This document shows, one piece after another, positions 46,464-54,627 of a DNA stretch of 64,000 bases (position 1 is its first letter; each line of letters opens with the position of its first letter). The notes below the pieces were generated by a model. The model was given only the letters and a program-made list of their open reading frames with translations. It had not been told where the DNA came from and did not search any database. Made by a program: the position numbers and the translations under genes. The stretch comes from Sulfobacillus thermosulfidooxidans DSM 9293 (GTDB lineage Bacteria > Bacillota > Sulfobacillia > Sulfobacillales > Sulfobacillaceae). The stretch covers positions 184,657 through 248,656 of the forward strand of contig NZ_FWWY01000002.1 of the NCBI RefSeq assembly GCF_900176145.1, in the 5' to 3' direction.

Positions 46464-47383
46464 TGGTCGAACGGGGGTTTGTGCTCGGAATGGATTTTGG
46501 AGGAACGAAAATGGCGCTAGCGACAGCTGATGACCACGGAATGATTCTGCATAGAGCGGATATTCCTACTTTGTCAGATGCTCATGACGCGATATCGCGC
46601 GCGCTTGAGGTGGCGCACGAGCTGATTAACCGTACGGAAACTCAATACCAGTCCCGACTACGGCGTGTCGGTGTTGCCACGATGGGGATTACCCAGGATA
46701 GCGGTGTGCTGTTAGCGCCGAATGTGGCGGGGTGGCGTGAATTGCGATTACCCCAGTTGCTGCATACGGCCTTTAATGGCATACCGGTTCTGATTGCAAA
46801 CGATGTGAAAAGTGCCGCTTTGGCCGAGTTAAAGTGGGGCGCTTTACAAGGCATGGATCCCGCACTGTTTGTTAATCTTGGAACAGGGATTGCTGTGGCG
46901 TTGATTGCCTCTGGACGGATTATTCAAGGGGCTCATGGCGCCAGCGGAGAAATCGCCTATAACCCGCTAACCGAACACGATTGTCGCGGAGTACGCGACG
47001 ATGTGGCGCCCCTCGAGGAGCGAGTGGGAGGTGGGGCGATCCAACGTAGAGCCCGCGATGAGTTGGGATGGGATCTCGATGCCGGGGAGCTCTTGCGTCA
47101 AGCCCCGCGTGATCCGGTCATTCGGATGTGGCTTGACCCAATACTGCGCACATTATCGTTCCAATTAACGCATTTAGTGATTGCCCTCGATCCGGCCCGC
47201 GTGGTCATTGGTGGGGGATTGGCCAAGGTGCATGAGGTCATCTTTCCGTATTTGAGGCAAAGCTTCGATTCGTTTGTACCGTTTCCTCCTGAAATAGTGA
47301 TAGCGCATTTTGAACGCGATGCCGGATTGATGGGGGCGATTGCGTTAGCATTAGACGGATCGCAAGCCGTCCATGGGGGATGA
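46463..47383 (+). CDS. ROK-family sugar kinase (N-acetylhexosamine kinase candidate)
   Basis: 306 residues from ATG 46463. The N-terminal phosphate loop GMDFGGTKMALA, VATMGI, IANDVKSAALAELKWG with the catalytic Asp, LFVNLGTGIAVALI and GAHGASGEIAYNP are ROK kinase motifs; there is no DNA-binding domain. The zinc motif CxCGxxGC of many ROK proteins is absent (LEERVGGGAI takes its place), as in some ROK kinases. With nagB next door it may phosphorylate GlcNAc, or MurNAc delivered by the ABC system. Confidence 0.8.
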   Translation: MVERGFVLGMDFGGTKMALATADDHGMILHRADIPTLSDAHDAISRALEVAHELINRTETQYQSRLRRVGVATMGITQDSGVLLAPNVAGWRELRLPQLLHTAFNGIPVLIANDVKSAALAELKWGALQGMDPALFVNLGTGIAVALIASGRIIQGAHGASGEIAYNPLTEHDCRGVRDDVAPLEERVGGGAIQRRARDELGWDLDAGELLRQAPRDPVIRMWLDPILRTLSFQLTHLVIALDPARVVIGGGLAKVHEVIFPYLRQSFDSFVPFPPEIVIAHFERDAGLMGAIALALDGSQAVHGG

Positions 47384-47475
47384 CTTCTGTGACTGGGCTT
47401 CTGGTCTAATGGAACTTATTACCCGACTTTGAACATTGTCTCGTCCAACACAAACGCTGAGAGGCACAGAGAGAA

Positions 47476-48120
47476 ATGAAAGTGATTATTTGCTCAACGC
47501 AAGATGAAGCTAGCGAGTGGGCGGCATCCTTGCTGATGCCGCTCTTTAGAACCCCAAAGTCGATCCGGCTCGGTCTCGCCACCGGAGCCACGATGATTCC
47601 CGTGTATCGCGCGTTGGTTCGACAACTTGGTGCCATGCAAGGACCGATGATAAGACATGTAAAGACGTTTAACCTAGATGAATATTGGCCGATCGATCCG
47701 GATCATCCCGGGAGTTTTGCGACTTTCATGCGTCAGCATGTGTTTTCGCAGATTACCCCCTATTTGGACCAAGTGCATTTTCTGCGAGGCAATGCACGGA
47801 ATCCCGACGAAGAATGTCAACACTATGAGGCTCTATTGAGCGCCCAACCCTTAGACTGTCAGCTGTTGGGGCTAGGCGTGAACGGACACATTGGATTTAA
47901 TGAACCTGGGACGTCGTTTACTAGTCGTACGCGCAAAGTCCACCTATCGGACACCACGATCCAACGCAATAGCCGACAATTTCCCGGAATCGTTCCACAG
48001 GAAGCACTCACCGTAGGCATCGCCAATATTATGGAAGCTCAACATATCATCCTCGTGGCGTGGGGGCTTGAAAAGCGGGCCGCCTTGACCCGCGCCGTAT
48101 GCGGTCCTGTCGGGGAAGAC
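47476..48120 (+). pseudogene. nagB: Glucosamine-6-phosphate deaminase, 5' part, interrupted by IS3-type copy 2
   Basis: ATG 47476 after GAGAGAA. 215 codons of NagB: RLGLATGATMIPVYRALV, TFNLDEYWPIDPDHPGSF (catalytic Asp region), LGVNGHIGFNEPGTSF and ALTVGIANIMEAQHIILVAWG. After GPVGED the IS begins. The frame continues a short way into IS sequence. The enzyme converts glucosamine-6-phosphate to fructose-6-phosphate and ammonia, the last step of amino-sugar use. The tail is at 49503-49658. Confidence 0.95.
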
Positions 48121-48178
48121 TATAGTGGTCCCCAAAAACTAGACAATTTTGGAGGCCGTCAAGTGTTACACTGGACAT

Positions 48179-48484
48179 ATGATGGCGAAACAAAAACGGC
48201 ATTCTGCCACCTTCAAAAGCCAAGTGGTGCTCGAAATGCTCAAGGAAGAAAAAACCGTCAGCCAGATTGCCGCCGAATACGGCATTCATCCCAGTCAACT
48301 GCATCGCTGGAAGCGCCAGGCGCTCGAGAACTTTCCGCAGTTATTTACCGAGTCCCAAGCGCTCCAACAACAGGCCCAAGCCCACCAACAACAGCTGACC
48401 GAGCTTTATGCGGAAATCGGCAAACTGACCACACAAGTCGAGTGGCTCAAAAAAAAATCTGGCCTCGACCCTGACCCGCGATGA
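48179..48484 (+). CDS. IS3-type transposase OrfA (copy 2)
   Basis: About 101 residues from ATG 48179. Same HTH and coiled coil as copy 1. The run of nine A (48449-48457) throws the frame to a stop after KKKSGLDPDPR, so OrfA is separate from OrfB. A fused product would need loss of one A in the transcript or a +1 ribosomal shift. Confidence 0.85.
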   Translation: MMAKQKRHSATFKSQVVLEMLKEEKTVSQIAAEYGIHPSQLHRWKRQALENFPQLFTESQALQQQAQAHQQQLTELYAEIGKLTTQVEWLKKKSGLDPDPR

Positions 48485-48488
48485 ACGG

Positions 48489-49319
48489 ATGACCTTGTTG
48501 GATCGGGGAGCGGATACGCTCCCGTTGACGACGCAAGCCGCGTTGTTAAGCCTCAACCGCTCGAGCCTCTATTACCGGCCCGTCGGGCCGGATGCCGAGG
48601 AGATCGCTCTGAAGCATCGCATCGATGAAATTTACACCGATCGACCGTTTTACGGGTCCCGGCGGATGACGGCTCAGTTGAACCACGAGGGTTACGCCGT
48701 AAACCGCAAACGCGTGCAGCGCTACATGCGGGAGATGGGGATCTGGGGGCTCGCTCCGGGGCCCCAGACCAGCACCCGACATCCCCAGCACCCGGTGTAT
48801 CCGTATTTATTGAAAGGCGTCACGCCGGCGTACCCCAATCATGTGTGGGGGATTGACGTGACCTATATCCGGATGGTGCATGGTTGGCTATACCTGGTGG
48901 CCATTATGGATTGGTATTCACGGTTTGTCGTGGCGTGGGAACTCTCCGAAACCTTGGAACTGCCCTTTGTGCTCACGGCCGCGGAGCGGGCGTTGTCCAT
49001 CGCCACCCCCACCATTTGGAATCACGACCAAGGGAGTCATTTTACCAGCCCCCAATACACGGCCTTGTTGTTGGCCAAGGAGGTGCAAATCAGCATGGAC
49101 AGTAAGGGGCGGGCGTTGGACAATGTATTGACGGAACGGCTGTGGCGCAGTGTGAAGTATGAAGAGGTGTATCTACACGATTACCGTTCACCCCGGGAAG
49201 CCCGATCGGGCTTGAGCCGATACTTTACGTTCTATAACTATCACCGGCTGCATCAATCCTTGGGCTACACGCCACCCGCGGCCTGGTATTCGCCCCTCCC
49301 GTCCCTCGACCGGGAGTGA
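48489..49319 (+). CDS. IS3-type transposase OrfB (copy 2)
   Basis: 276 residues from ATG 48489. HTH_21 and rve domain as in copy 1, with GIDVTYI, NHDQGSHFT and LDNVLTERLW holding the DDE triad. It differs from copy 1 by one residue (QRYMRE instead of QRTMRE). It can be expressed alone from its ATG or as a fusion by slippage on the A-run. Confidence 0.9.
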   Translation: MTLLDRGADTLPLTTQAALLSLNRSSLYYRPVGPDAEEIALKHRIDEIYTDRPFYGSRRMTAQLNHEGYAVNRKRVQRYMREMGIWGLAPGPQTSTRHPQHPVYPYLLKGVTPAYPNHVWGIDVTYIRMVHGWLYLVAIMDWYSRFVVAWELSETLELPFVLTAAERALSIATPTIWNHDQGSHFTSPQYTALLLAKEVQISMDSKGRALDNVLTERLWRSVKYEEVYLHDYRSPREARSGLSRYFTFYNYHRLHQSLGYTPPAAWYSPLPSLDRE

Positions 49320-49502
49320 TGTTGCCCGGGATTGAATCCCCCACAGACAGCCCTACGGGCTGGGCCTCCTGTTTGGCGAGGGCCGTTGTCGGCCCGTCGA
49401 CAAACAGGAGGGTAATGGTTCCGATGAAGACCCAAAGGAAGGAGGCCAGTCTCACACTTTGGGGGTCAAAAATCTGTCTTGACAATGGGGTCCACCTTAG
49501 AC

Positions 49503-49658
49503 TGCCCGGCGAGTGTTTTGCAAACCCATCCCCATGTGACGGTCATTACGGATAAAGAGGCTGGAAGCCAACTGCTAACACACTGTGTCAATTCTCAATC
49601 GGAGAATGTCCGACACATAGTTGACCTAGCCAGCACGCCGGAAAACCGCTGCCTTTAG
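49503..49658 (+). pseudogene. nagB: Glucosamine-6-phosphate deaminase, 3' part
   Basis: 52 codons continuing the frame after GED: CPASVLQTHPHVTVITDKEA is the usual NagB C-terminal strand (compare VPASILQLHP in the family). The stop is TAG 49656-49658. The joined gene would encode about 266 residues, normal for NagB. No ribosome site precedes this part, so it is not expressed by itself. Confidence 0.9.
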
Positions 49659-50481
49659 GCCGGAGGAATAGATGTTAGGGGGATGGGGTAGGGTGGGGGA
49701 ATTCCCTGCATGCTCCTGCCACTAAGAGATGATGCACCGGCCAAGAGGTACACCCGGTTATCTTGAGGGAACATGGTCGTCTCCTAAATAGGTTCTTTGT
49801 TGTCATGGTACGGAGCTGACTCCCATCTCGTGTCTTCCACTTCCTGGATTACGAACGCTATCATGCAGTCATTGCGTTCCATCCGCAGCCTCGTCGTGCA
49901 GCAATTGGGATACGGTGACCAGGTGGTATCCAAGCGACGGTAGAGGCCGTCGTTCATTCCCGCTCCCACAAGGTCAACTCTACGATTTTGTGGGGCGTGA
50001 TAGCCTGACGAATGAGGGGGACGCCGCCGATGGCCCAACACTTTGCCATCCTCCGAGATAGGCGGATAGTGCGACGCACAGGGATACGATCAAGGATACA
50101 CTGGTCCTCCTTGTTGTGCCGAATGAGGCGAGCGCAAGGGCTAGCTCTGTAGCGCTCTTTTTGTTAGTATGACAGGCGTAGGGGAATTTTTATCCGTTGC
50201 GTTGGTCCCAGCATGTTCTCCTGGTATAATTAATTTCCAACTCATGGCACCGGGCTTGCGAAGTGTGCGTTAGTGGAGATCGCAGAGGGTATGCTGCCAG
50301 ATGGGAATTCGAACAGAATCGTGTGATGAAGGAAAAGGCGTTTGATGGCTTGAAGAGAGGGCACGGCGAGCTCGTGAAGAACGGCAGGACAATCGACTAA
50401 TATGGAATTCTCCGGGTTTTGCTGGCGAGTATTGTGACGAATCGTTACCGCCCTCCATTTTGAATGACATTCGGACTTTAC
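49659..50481. other. Gap of about 820 bases with terminator and promoter
   Basis: No firm gene. A hairpin GAGCGC (50130-50135) with GCGCTC (50152-50157) is followed by TTTTT and is a likely intrinsic terminator on the plus strand. A promoter TTGGTC, 17 bases, TATAAT (about 50201-50229) follows and points at the ferritin-like gene. A GTG frame of 45 codons, 50263-50400 (ending GHGELVKNGRTID), looks protein-like but lacks a ribosome site. Confidence 0.5.
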
Positions 50482-51145
50482 ATGGCATTCAGGCTTGATG
50501 AGAATCGGACGCAGAATGCCAGGGAAAGGGGAATTGTATTGGAATGGTTCGATGATGTTGAACAATACGCAGATTATTTGGCCACTCTCACACCTGATGA
50601 ACGATATGCTATGCTTTATGGATTTTATCAACTGGAACAAATGGGGGCCATCTGGCTTCCGCGTTTGTTCCGTCTGGTACCTGACGCCACGTTTCAACGC
50701 GAAACGCTTAGGCATGCGGCGGATGAGACCCGTCACGAAAAACTTTTTGCGCATCGTTACCCTTGTGGGCGCAACGCCTTCCACTCTGAATACGCCGCCG
50801 TTAAGTTTGGGAGGACAATTCGTAGCCCAAGGTCTCGCCGATTGGCCATCCGCCGTCGGGCAATCCCCCGTTCTGTCAGTAATCCCGTTGTTAGTTTATC
50901 TCTTGGCAAGTGAAGAACGCGCCGTGGTCTCTTTTTCAGCTCATGCCCAATTTTATGCCCTGGGAGACGAAATCGGCTCGATTCTCAACGACATCGTGTC
51001 CGACGAGAAACGACATGTGCGCATGATTCGCCATCGGTTGGACCGCTGGCAACAGGACATTGCGCCAGCACGGCAGATTATCGAGACGGCCGAAGCAAAT
51101 GTGCAGGCGATACGCACACAATTTTTATCCACGCTCTCACGGTAG
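50482..51145 (+). pseudogene. Ferritin-like di-iron protein, frameshifted
   Basis: Two overlapping frames make one protein. The first carries LRHAADETRHEKLF (metal ligands Glu-x-x-His type). Near 50740-50760, in the A- and T-rich stretch after GACCCGTCACG, the frame must skip one base to continue with VTLVGATPSTLN, and EERAVVSFSAHAQFYALGDEI, SDEKRHVRMIRHRL, the second ligand set. The family (ferritin-like/rubrerythrin-like) stores iron or detoxifies peroxide. One extra base is the likely defect; a sequencing error is possible. Confidence 0.7.
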
Positions 51146-51197
51146 TTTTTTCTCCTGAACATGACTTTCTCTCATTATGAAACACAAGGAGAAGCCT

Positions 51198-51674
51198 ATG
51201 TATACACTCCGTTACTATTGTTAGGACGATGCTTATTTTGCGCATTGGAAGGAGCAGGATCCCCAGCCTTGGGTGGACCATGTCGCCACCTTAGATTTGC
51301 TTCGTAAGATTCATAGCGTACATCACATTGACCATGAGGAATTGATTATTCCCTCCGATTCTAACGGTTGGCCCTCTGAAGCCGAAGAACAACGCATCTA
51401 TCGAGAGCACATCATGCCTAGAGCTCACATTCTCATTCCTCGTCTAGAAGAGCAATCTCTACGTAAGGCATTTAAGTCAAATTCTGGAAATCTCTATTTG
51501 GTAGGTCGTGTTGTTATTCTGGAGGATGGTCTCGTGGGGTGGGCCACGGGAACGTCGAGTAGTTTCCGTCGTTTTGTGCCCCCAACTGGGTTTAGCCGGT
51601 CCGATCGACTCTATTTCCTCGAATCCGTTCTGACACGCGGATCCGATCTGTTAAGGGAACTCTGTTTCCCATAG
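51198..51674 (+). pseudogene. Unknown gene with an early in-frame stop
   Basis: ATG 51198 follows AAGGAG at good spacing and reads MYTLRYYC, then TAG (51222-51224). The same frame stays open for another 150 codons to 51674 (DDAYFAHWKEQDPQPWVDHV, and later MPRAHILIPRLEEQ). Without the stop it would be a 158-residue protein. GTG 51273 is the only later start. No motif was recognised. It is followed by a nuclease-like fragment and may originally have been one gene with it. Confidence 0.5.
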
Positions 51675-51691
51675 GCCAGCCCGAGCAATGT

Positions 51692-52038
51692 ATGCTCGAA
51701 CGTTTTCAAAAGTCTGGCCCGTTAAAAGGCAATTTTCGCGCCAATGTCTCGATTTTCGGAAAACAAATTGATTTAGTATGTCAAACACCCCTTGCAACAT
51801 GGATCATCGAGGGAAAAACCTCACTAACATGGGAAGCTTATGGGCAGGCCTGTGGATATACAAAACTGTTTCGAAAGACACAAATCCCCACGACATTGTA
51901 CATGGTGCTATCGTGTGTAAGAAATCAGATCCCATCATTGAAGATCTTTGTGCTGAGAGTTCTATCGCAGTGTTTGTCGAATCGGAAGAATCAACAGTCT
52001 TTCAACATAGGGGATGGGTGCCGCCTGCCGAATATTAA
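51692..52038 (+). pseudogene. PD-(D/E)XK nuclease-like fragment, frameshifted
   Basis: ATG 51692 opens a frame with IDLVCQTPLATWIIEGKTSL and TWEAYGQACGYTKLFRKTQ, which has the Asp...Glu-x-Lys spacing of PD-(D/E)XK nucleases. At about 51900 the coherent sequence moves to another frame (VHGAIVCKKSDPIIEDLCAE, then SIAVFVESEE) and ends at 52038. The first frame runs on to 52153 without meaning. Activity is unlikely in this state. Confidence 0.5.
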
Positions 52039-52446
52039 AGGCGACATCCATTGCCATTTTGTCCGGGGCGACCCCACCATTGCGTTCTACCATGACACCT
52101 CTATGAAAAGAAAGGCCGATTCTCTGGCAGCACTGTTCCTTACTATGGTATAGTTCCATGAGCCAAAAAACTCGTGACCATGTAAACATGCGAAACGCGA
52201 TTCAGCCTTTGGAGGTATGGCAAATTATCGCGAGCTTCTCCCTAGGGTTGAACAACGGCAACCTCCTCCAACGCCTTAGATAATCTTCCAACACTGGATA
52301 ATGCCAATCTCATGTAAGCACTAATTAACCACAGATTCGATTACGAAGGAGTGGCTAGGGGGCTATTGGCGAACCCTTTGCGAATCAAACTGATGAAAAC
52401 CAGTTTTCTCGTAAGAATCCCCTGCATTTATACATCGGGAGTGTCA
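52039..52446. other. Gap of about 400 bases
   Basis: Out-of-frame tail of the nuclease-like fragment, then no recognisable gene. Around 52355-52440 several short stretches look like IS605-type noncoding sequence but cannot be assigned. Confidence 0.35.
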
Positions 52447-52497
52447 ACAATGCGTATAAAAGTGCCTCATCAAGACGCATCAAAAAGGAGTTCGGTT
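52447..52497 (+). pseudogene. IS200/IS605 tnpA remnant
   Basis: Seventeen codons read NAYKSASSRRIKKEFGS, nearly the same as INAYKSASSRLIKKEF in the tnpA at 7317. Nothing else of the element is preserved. It abuts the 3' end of the antitoxin gene at 52480, so a former IS605 insertion probably removed the toxin partner. Confidence 0.65.
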
Positions 52498-52683
52498 CAA
52501 GGCCCGGCCTGCCCGCGCCTGACGCATCGCCATCAGTTCAACCTCGAACGGCTCCTCAGTTACTGGCGACAAGACTGCAATCGGCTGGCCGGTAGAGGTC
52601 ACAACAATGTCTTCAGCCGCAGAGAGCCATTCGCCAATCCTGCGCGTCTGGGTTCGCAATTCCCGGATCGAAACGAGTCGCAT
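52480..52683 (-). CDS. Phd/YefM-type antitoxin, C-terminus altered, no toxin
   Basis: 67 residues from ATG 52683, after AGGAGCG. The N-terminal fold is typical of Phd/YefM antitoxins: MRLVSIRELRTQTRRIGEWL, then DIVVTSTGQPIAVLSPV. The last five or so codons come from the tnpA remnant. No toxin gene lies downstream, so it is an orphan. The DNA-binding part is intact, so it could still act as a repressor. Confidence 0.75.
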   Translation of the reverse strand: MRLVSIRELRTQTRRIGEWLSAAEDIVVTSTGQPIAVLSPVTEEPFEVELMAMRQARAGRALNRTPF

Positions 52684-52922
52684 AATAGATCGCTCCTGTG
52701 TTACACATTGTGGAGCAAAATCGGCACACGTGCAAGTTCCTGTTAGAGGAACCTGTGATATTGACTGGGTGACTTGCTACGGTTTCATCCCAGCCCCCCT
52801 ATCGGTCTTTGGGAATAGTTAACATAAGATTTGTTATCGGACTCTCTTTCCTATTGGTTATACAAATAGAACGCGCACTGTACGGAGCGTACTAATCACA
52901 ACTGATAAGCCTTAGGCTGCGC

Positions 52923-52952
52923 TATAATGATGCTAGTGTACAACTTTGTACA
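52923..52952 (+). promoter_or_regulatory. Promoter and operator of the second antitoxin
   Basis: A consensus -10 TATAAT at 52923-52928 is followed by a perfect inverted repeat TGTACAA-CT-TTGTACA (52937-52952) just before the ribosome site of the antitoxin at 52968. Phd-type antitoxins repress their own promoters through such short palindromes, so autoregulation is likely. Confidence 0.65.
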
Positions 52953-52967
52953 ATTGGAGGGATGGCC

Positions 52968-53168
52968 ATGAGTCGTTACAAAGTCCTGAAGGCATCTGAC
53001 ATTCGTCAATACTGGAGTGAAGTCGTCAACGAAGTGGCTTGTGAAAATACCCGAATCCTCATTGAAAAAAGCGGTGTTCCTGTCGCTAGTGTGGTGAGTC
53101 GGCAAGACCTTGAGTGGCTTGAAGAACGCCGATTGGAAATTGGCCGAGTTGCGGGCGACAATGGATGA
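52968..53168 (+). CDS. Phd/YefM-type antitoxin, orphan
   Basis: 66 residues from ATG 52968, seven bases after GGAGGG; ATG 52962 overlaps that site. Sequence pattern: YKVLKASDIRQYWSEVVNEV, then TRILIEKSGVPVASVVSRQD and LEWLEERR, the usual Phd/YefM layout of DNA-binding half and toxin-binding helix. No toxin frame follows within 300 bases. It has little similarity to the other antitoxin 280 bases away and points the other way. Confidence 0.75.
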   Translation: MSRYKVLKASDIRQYWSEVVNEVACENTRILIEKSGVPVASVVSRQDLEWLEERRLEIGRVAGDNG

Positions 53169-53465
53169 CTGACGTCCCATCGGAAGAATTCAACCGTGCG
53201 ATGCAATCCCCACTACGTAAGACTCTCCGCATGGTTCCAGAGAATTGATAAGACATAAAGCTGTTCGCGCCTTTATGGAACCCGCAAAATTTTCCGACTC
53301 CAATTTTAAGAAGAGATCCGTCCATGCGTTATGCACCCGAATCTGAATGCGTCGTATAGGCGTAGTCTCAAGCAGCCCATACCACGGATTTTGTAGCACG
53401 TTAAATGGACGATGTCGCGAGGAATGAAAAGCTGCTCGATCCATAGTTCACCATCCGCTCCTCCA

Positions 53466-54413
53466 TCATTTTGTCAATGACAGCACAACTACTGCCCCAA
53501 TGATACAGGTTGCTCCGATTACGCCGACCATCCCCATGTGAACATGAAGCCAAACTATCGACACTAATGCAGCGGATAGCGGCTCCGCGCACGAGAGTAA
53601 GCTCGCCTGGGCGGGAGAAATCAACCGCAAACTGTCCATGTAGAGATAGAATGCGAAGAAGGTGCCAAAAATCACCACAAACAGTGTGAGTAGGTCGACC
53701 TGGAGCGACATTAGACTTTCAAGATGAGCCCAAGGGTGATAATACACCGATGCCCCCATGCCTCCAATCAGCATGCCCCACCCCGTCACAACCGAAGCCC
53801 CATAGGTTTTTAACAACTGGCGAGGAAAGAGCGTATAAAAGGCCAGGGCTACAGCCGAACTTACCCCCCAAACGACGCCACTCCGTGACACCGTTAAGGA
53901 CGTAAAGGTACCGTTCGTCACAAGGAGCGCCGTGCCCAGAATAGCCAATGCAGTCGCCGTCATCTGGGGGGCTGTCGGGATTTTCCAGGAACGCCAGCTC
54001 GTGTACACAATCAGCACAACAGGCCCCAGATACTGGAGGAGCGTCGCCGTAGCCGCATTGCCGTGCCGAATGGCCAAAAAGTACGTCAATTGAACCCCTA
54101 ACATGCCCAACATCCCAAACACAATGAGATCTCTCCGGGCCGACGACTCACGCCAAATTTCCACGACGGGGCGCGCATTCCCCCGAATGAACTCCATCAT
54201 TAAAAGCAGCCCTCCCGCAAGGATTAATCGTTCTGCCACCAGCGTTCCCGGGCGGACGTGGTATGACGCAAATAGGATTTGGGCCACCGTTCCGGACAAG
54301 CCCCAAAAGGATGCGCCGACCAATACCATCAGGCGACCAGTGGTCGCGGAAGGCTGGCGGGACGTTCTCCGGGCAAGTTTTGACACGGATGCCATCGGAG
54401 TGGGCAAGGACAT
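53466..54413 (-). CDS. EamA/DMT-family transporter
   Basis: 315 residues from ATG 54413, after AGAGAGGAGAGG; ATG 54467 is too close to the operator. Ten membrane segments in two EamA repeats: LMVLVGASFWGLSGTVAQIL, LLQYLGPVVLIVYTSW in the first and GVVWGVSSAVALAFYTLFP, LSCAEPLSAALVSIVWLH in the second. Such proteins export amino acids or other metabolites. It diverges from an FCD-type GntR regulator, which probably controls it. Confidence 0.85.
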   Translation of the reverse strand: MSLPTPMASVSKLARRTSRQPSATTGRLMVLVGASFWGLSGTVAQILFASYHVRPGTLVAERLILAGGLLLMMEFIRGNARPVVEIWRESSARRDLIVFGMLGMLGVQLTYFLAIRHGNAATATLLQYLGPVVLIVYTSWRSWKIPTAPQMTATALAILGTALLVTNGTFTSLTVSRSGVVWGVSSAVALAFYTLFPRQLLKTYGASVVTGWGMLIGGMGASVYYHPWAHLESLMSLQVDLLTLFVVIFGTFFAFYLYMDSLRLISPAQASLLSCAEPLSAALVSIVWLHVHMGMVGVIGATCIIGAVVVLSLTK

Positions 54414-54450
54414 ATCCTCTCCTCTCTGGGTTAGCCACTCATCTCGGTTT

Positions 54451-54495
54451 ATGATATCATAAAACATGCAGAATACAATATATTGTATTCTGCAT
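54451..54495. promoter_or_regulatory. 30-bp perfect palindrome operator, plus 10-bp palindrome
   Basis: 54466-54495 is a perfect 30-bp palindrome centred on the TATA of 54479-54482, with half site ATGCAGAATACAATA. Adjacent is the perfect 10-mer ATGATATCAT (54451-54460). They lie between the divergent EamA and FCD-GntR genes. FadR/FCD regulators bind AT-rich palindromes containing TTGTAT/ATACAA steps, and this fits. Confidence 0.75.
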
Positions 54496-54627
54496 TTTGG
54501 ATAGGATATTTTTTATGCGCCAGCTGCTGTCGATGTACGGCCGCAGATGGTTATGGTATCCTATGTCTGGAATTTTTACGGGTCTACCTTGAGATGAATA
54601 ACAAACCCAGCGCGTGAGGTGTTAAAA

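Larger units (their letters stand above)
48121..49499 (+). mobile_element. IS3-type element, copy 2, inside nagB
   Basis: 1379 bp, nearly identical to copy 1 (10310-11687). The target duplication is GAC (48118-48120 and 49500-49502). Relative to copy 1 it has one extra A in the A-run at 48449-48457 and a TAC for ACC codon in orfB. The near-identity implies recent movement. Removing it restores the nagB frame exactly. Confidence 0.95.

Noticed and set aside
49784..50041. Minus-strand frame of 85 codons
   Set aside because: No ribosome site and no recognisable sequence; lies between a terminator and a broken gene.
51222..51224. TAG at codon 9 as possible pyrrolysine or other recoding
   Set aside because: No pyrrolysine genes are visible, the protein is unknown, and the neighbouring gene is also broken; a nonsense mutation is simpler.
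53169..53465. Toxin gene downstream of the antitoxin at 52968
   Set aside because: No frame with a ribosome site or toxin-like motif on either strand; the antitoxin is left as an orphan.
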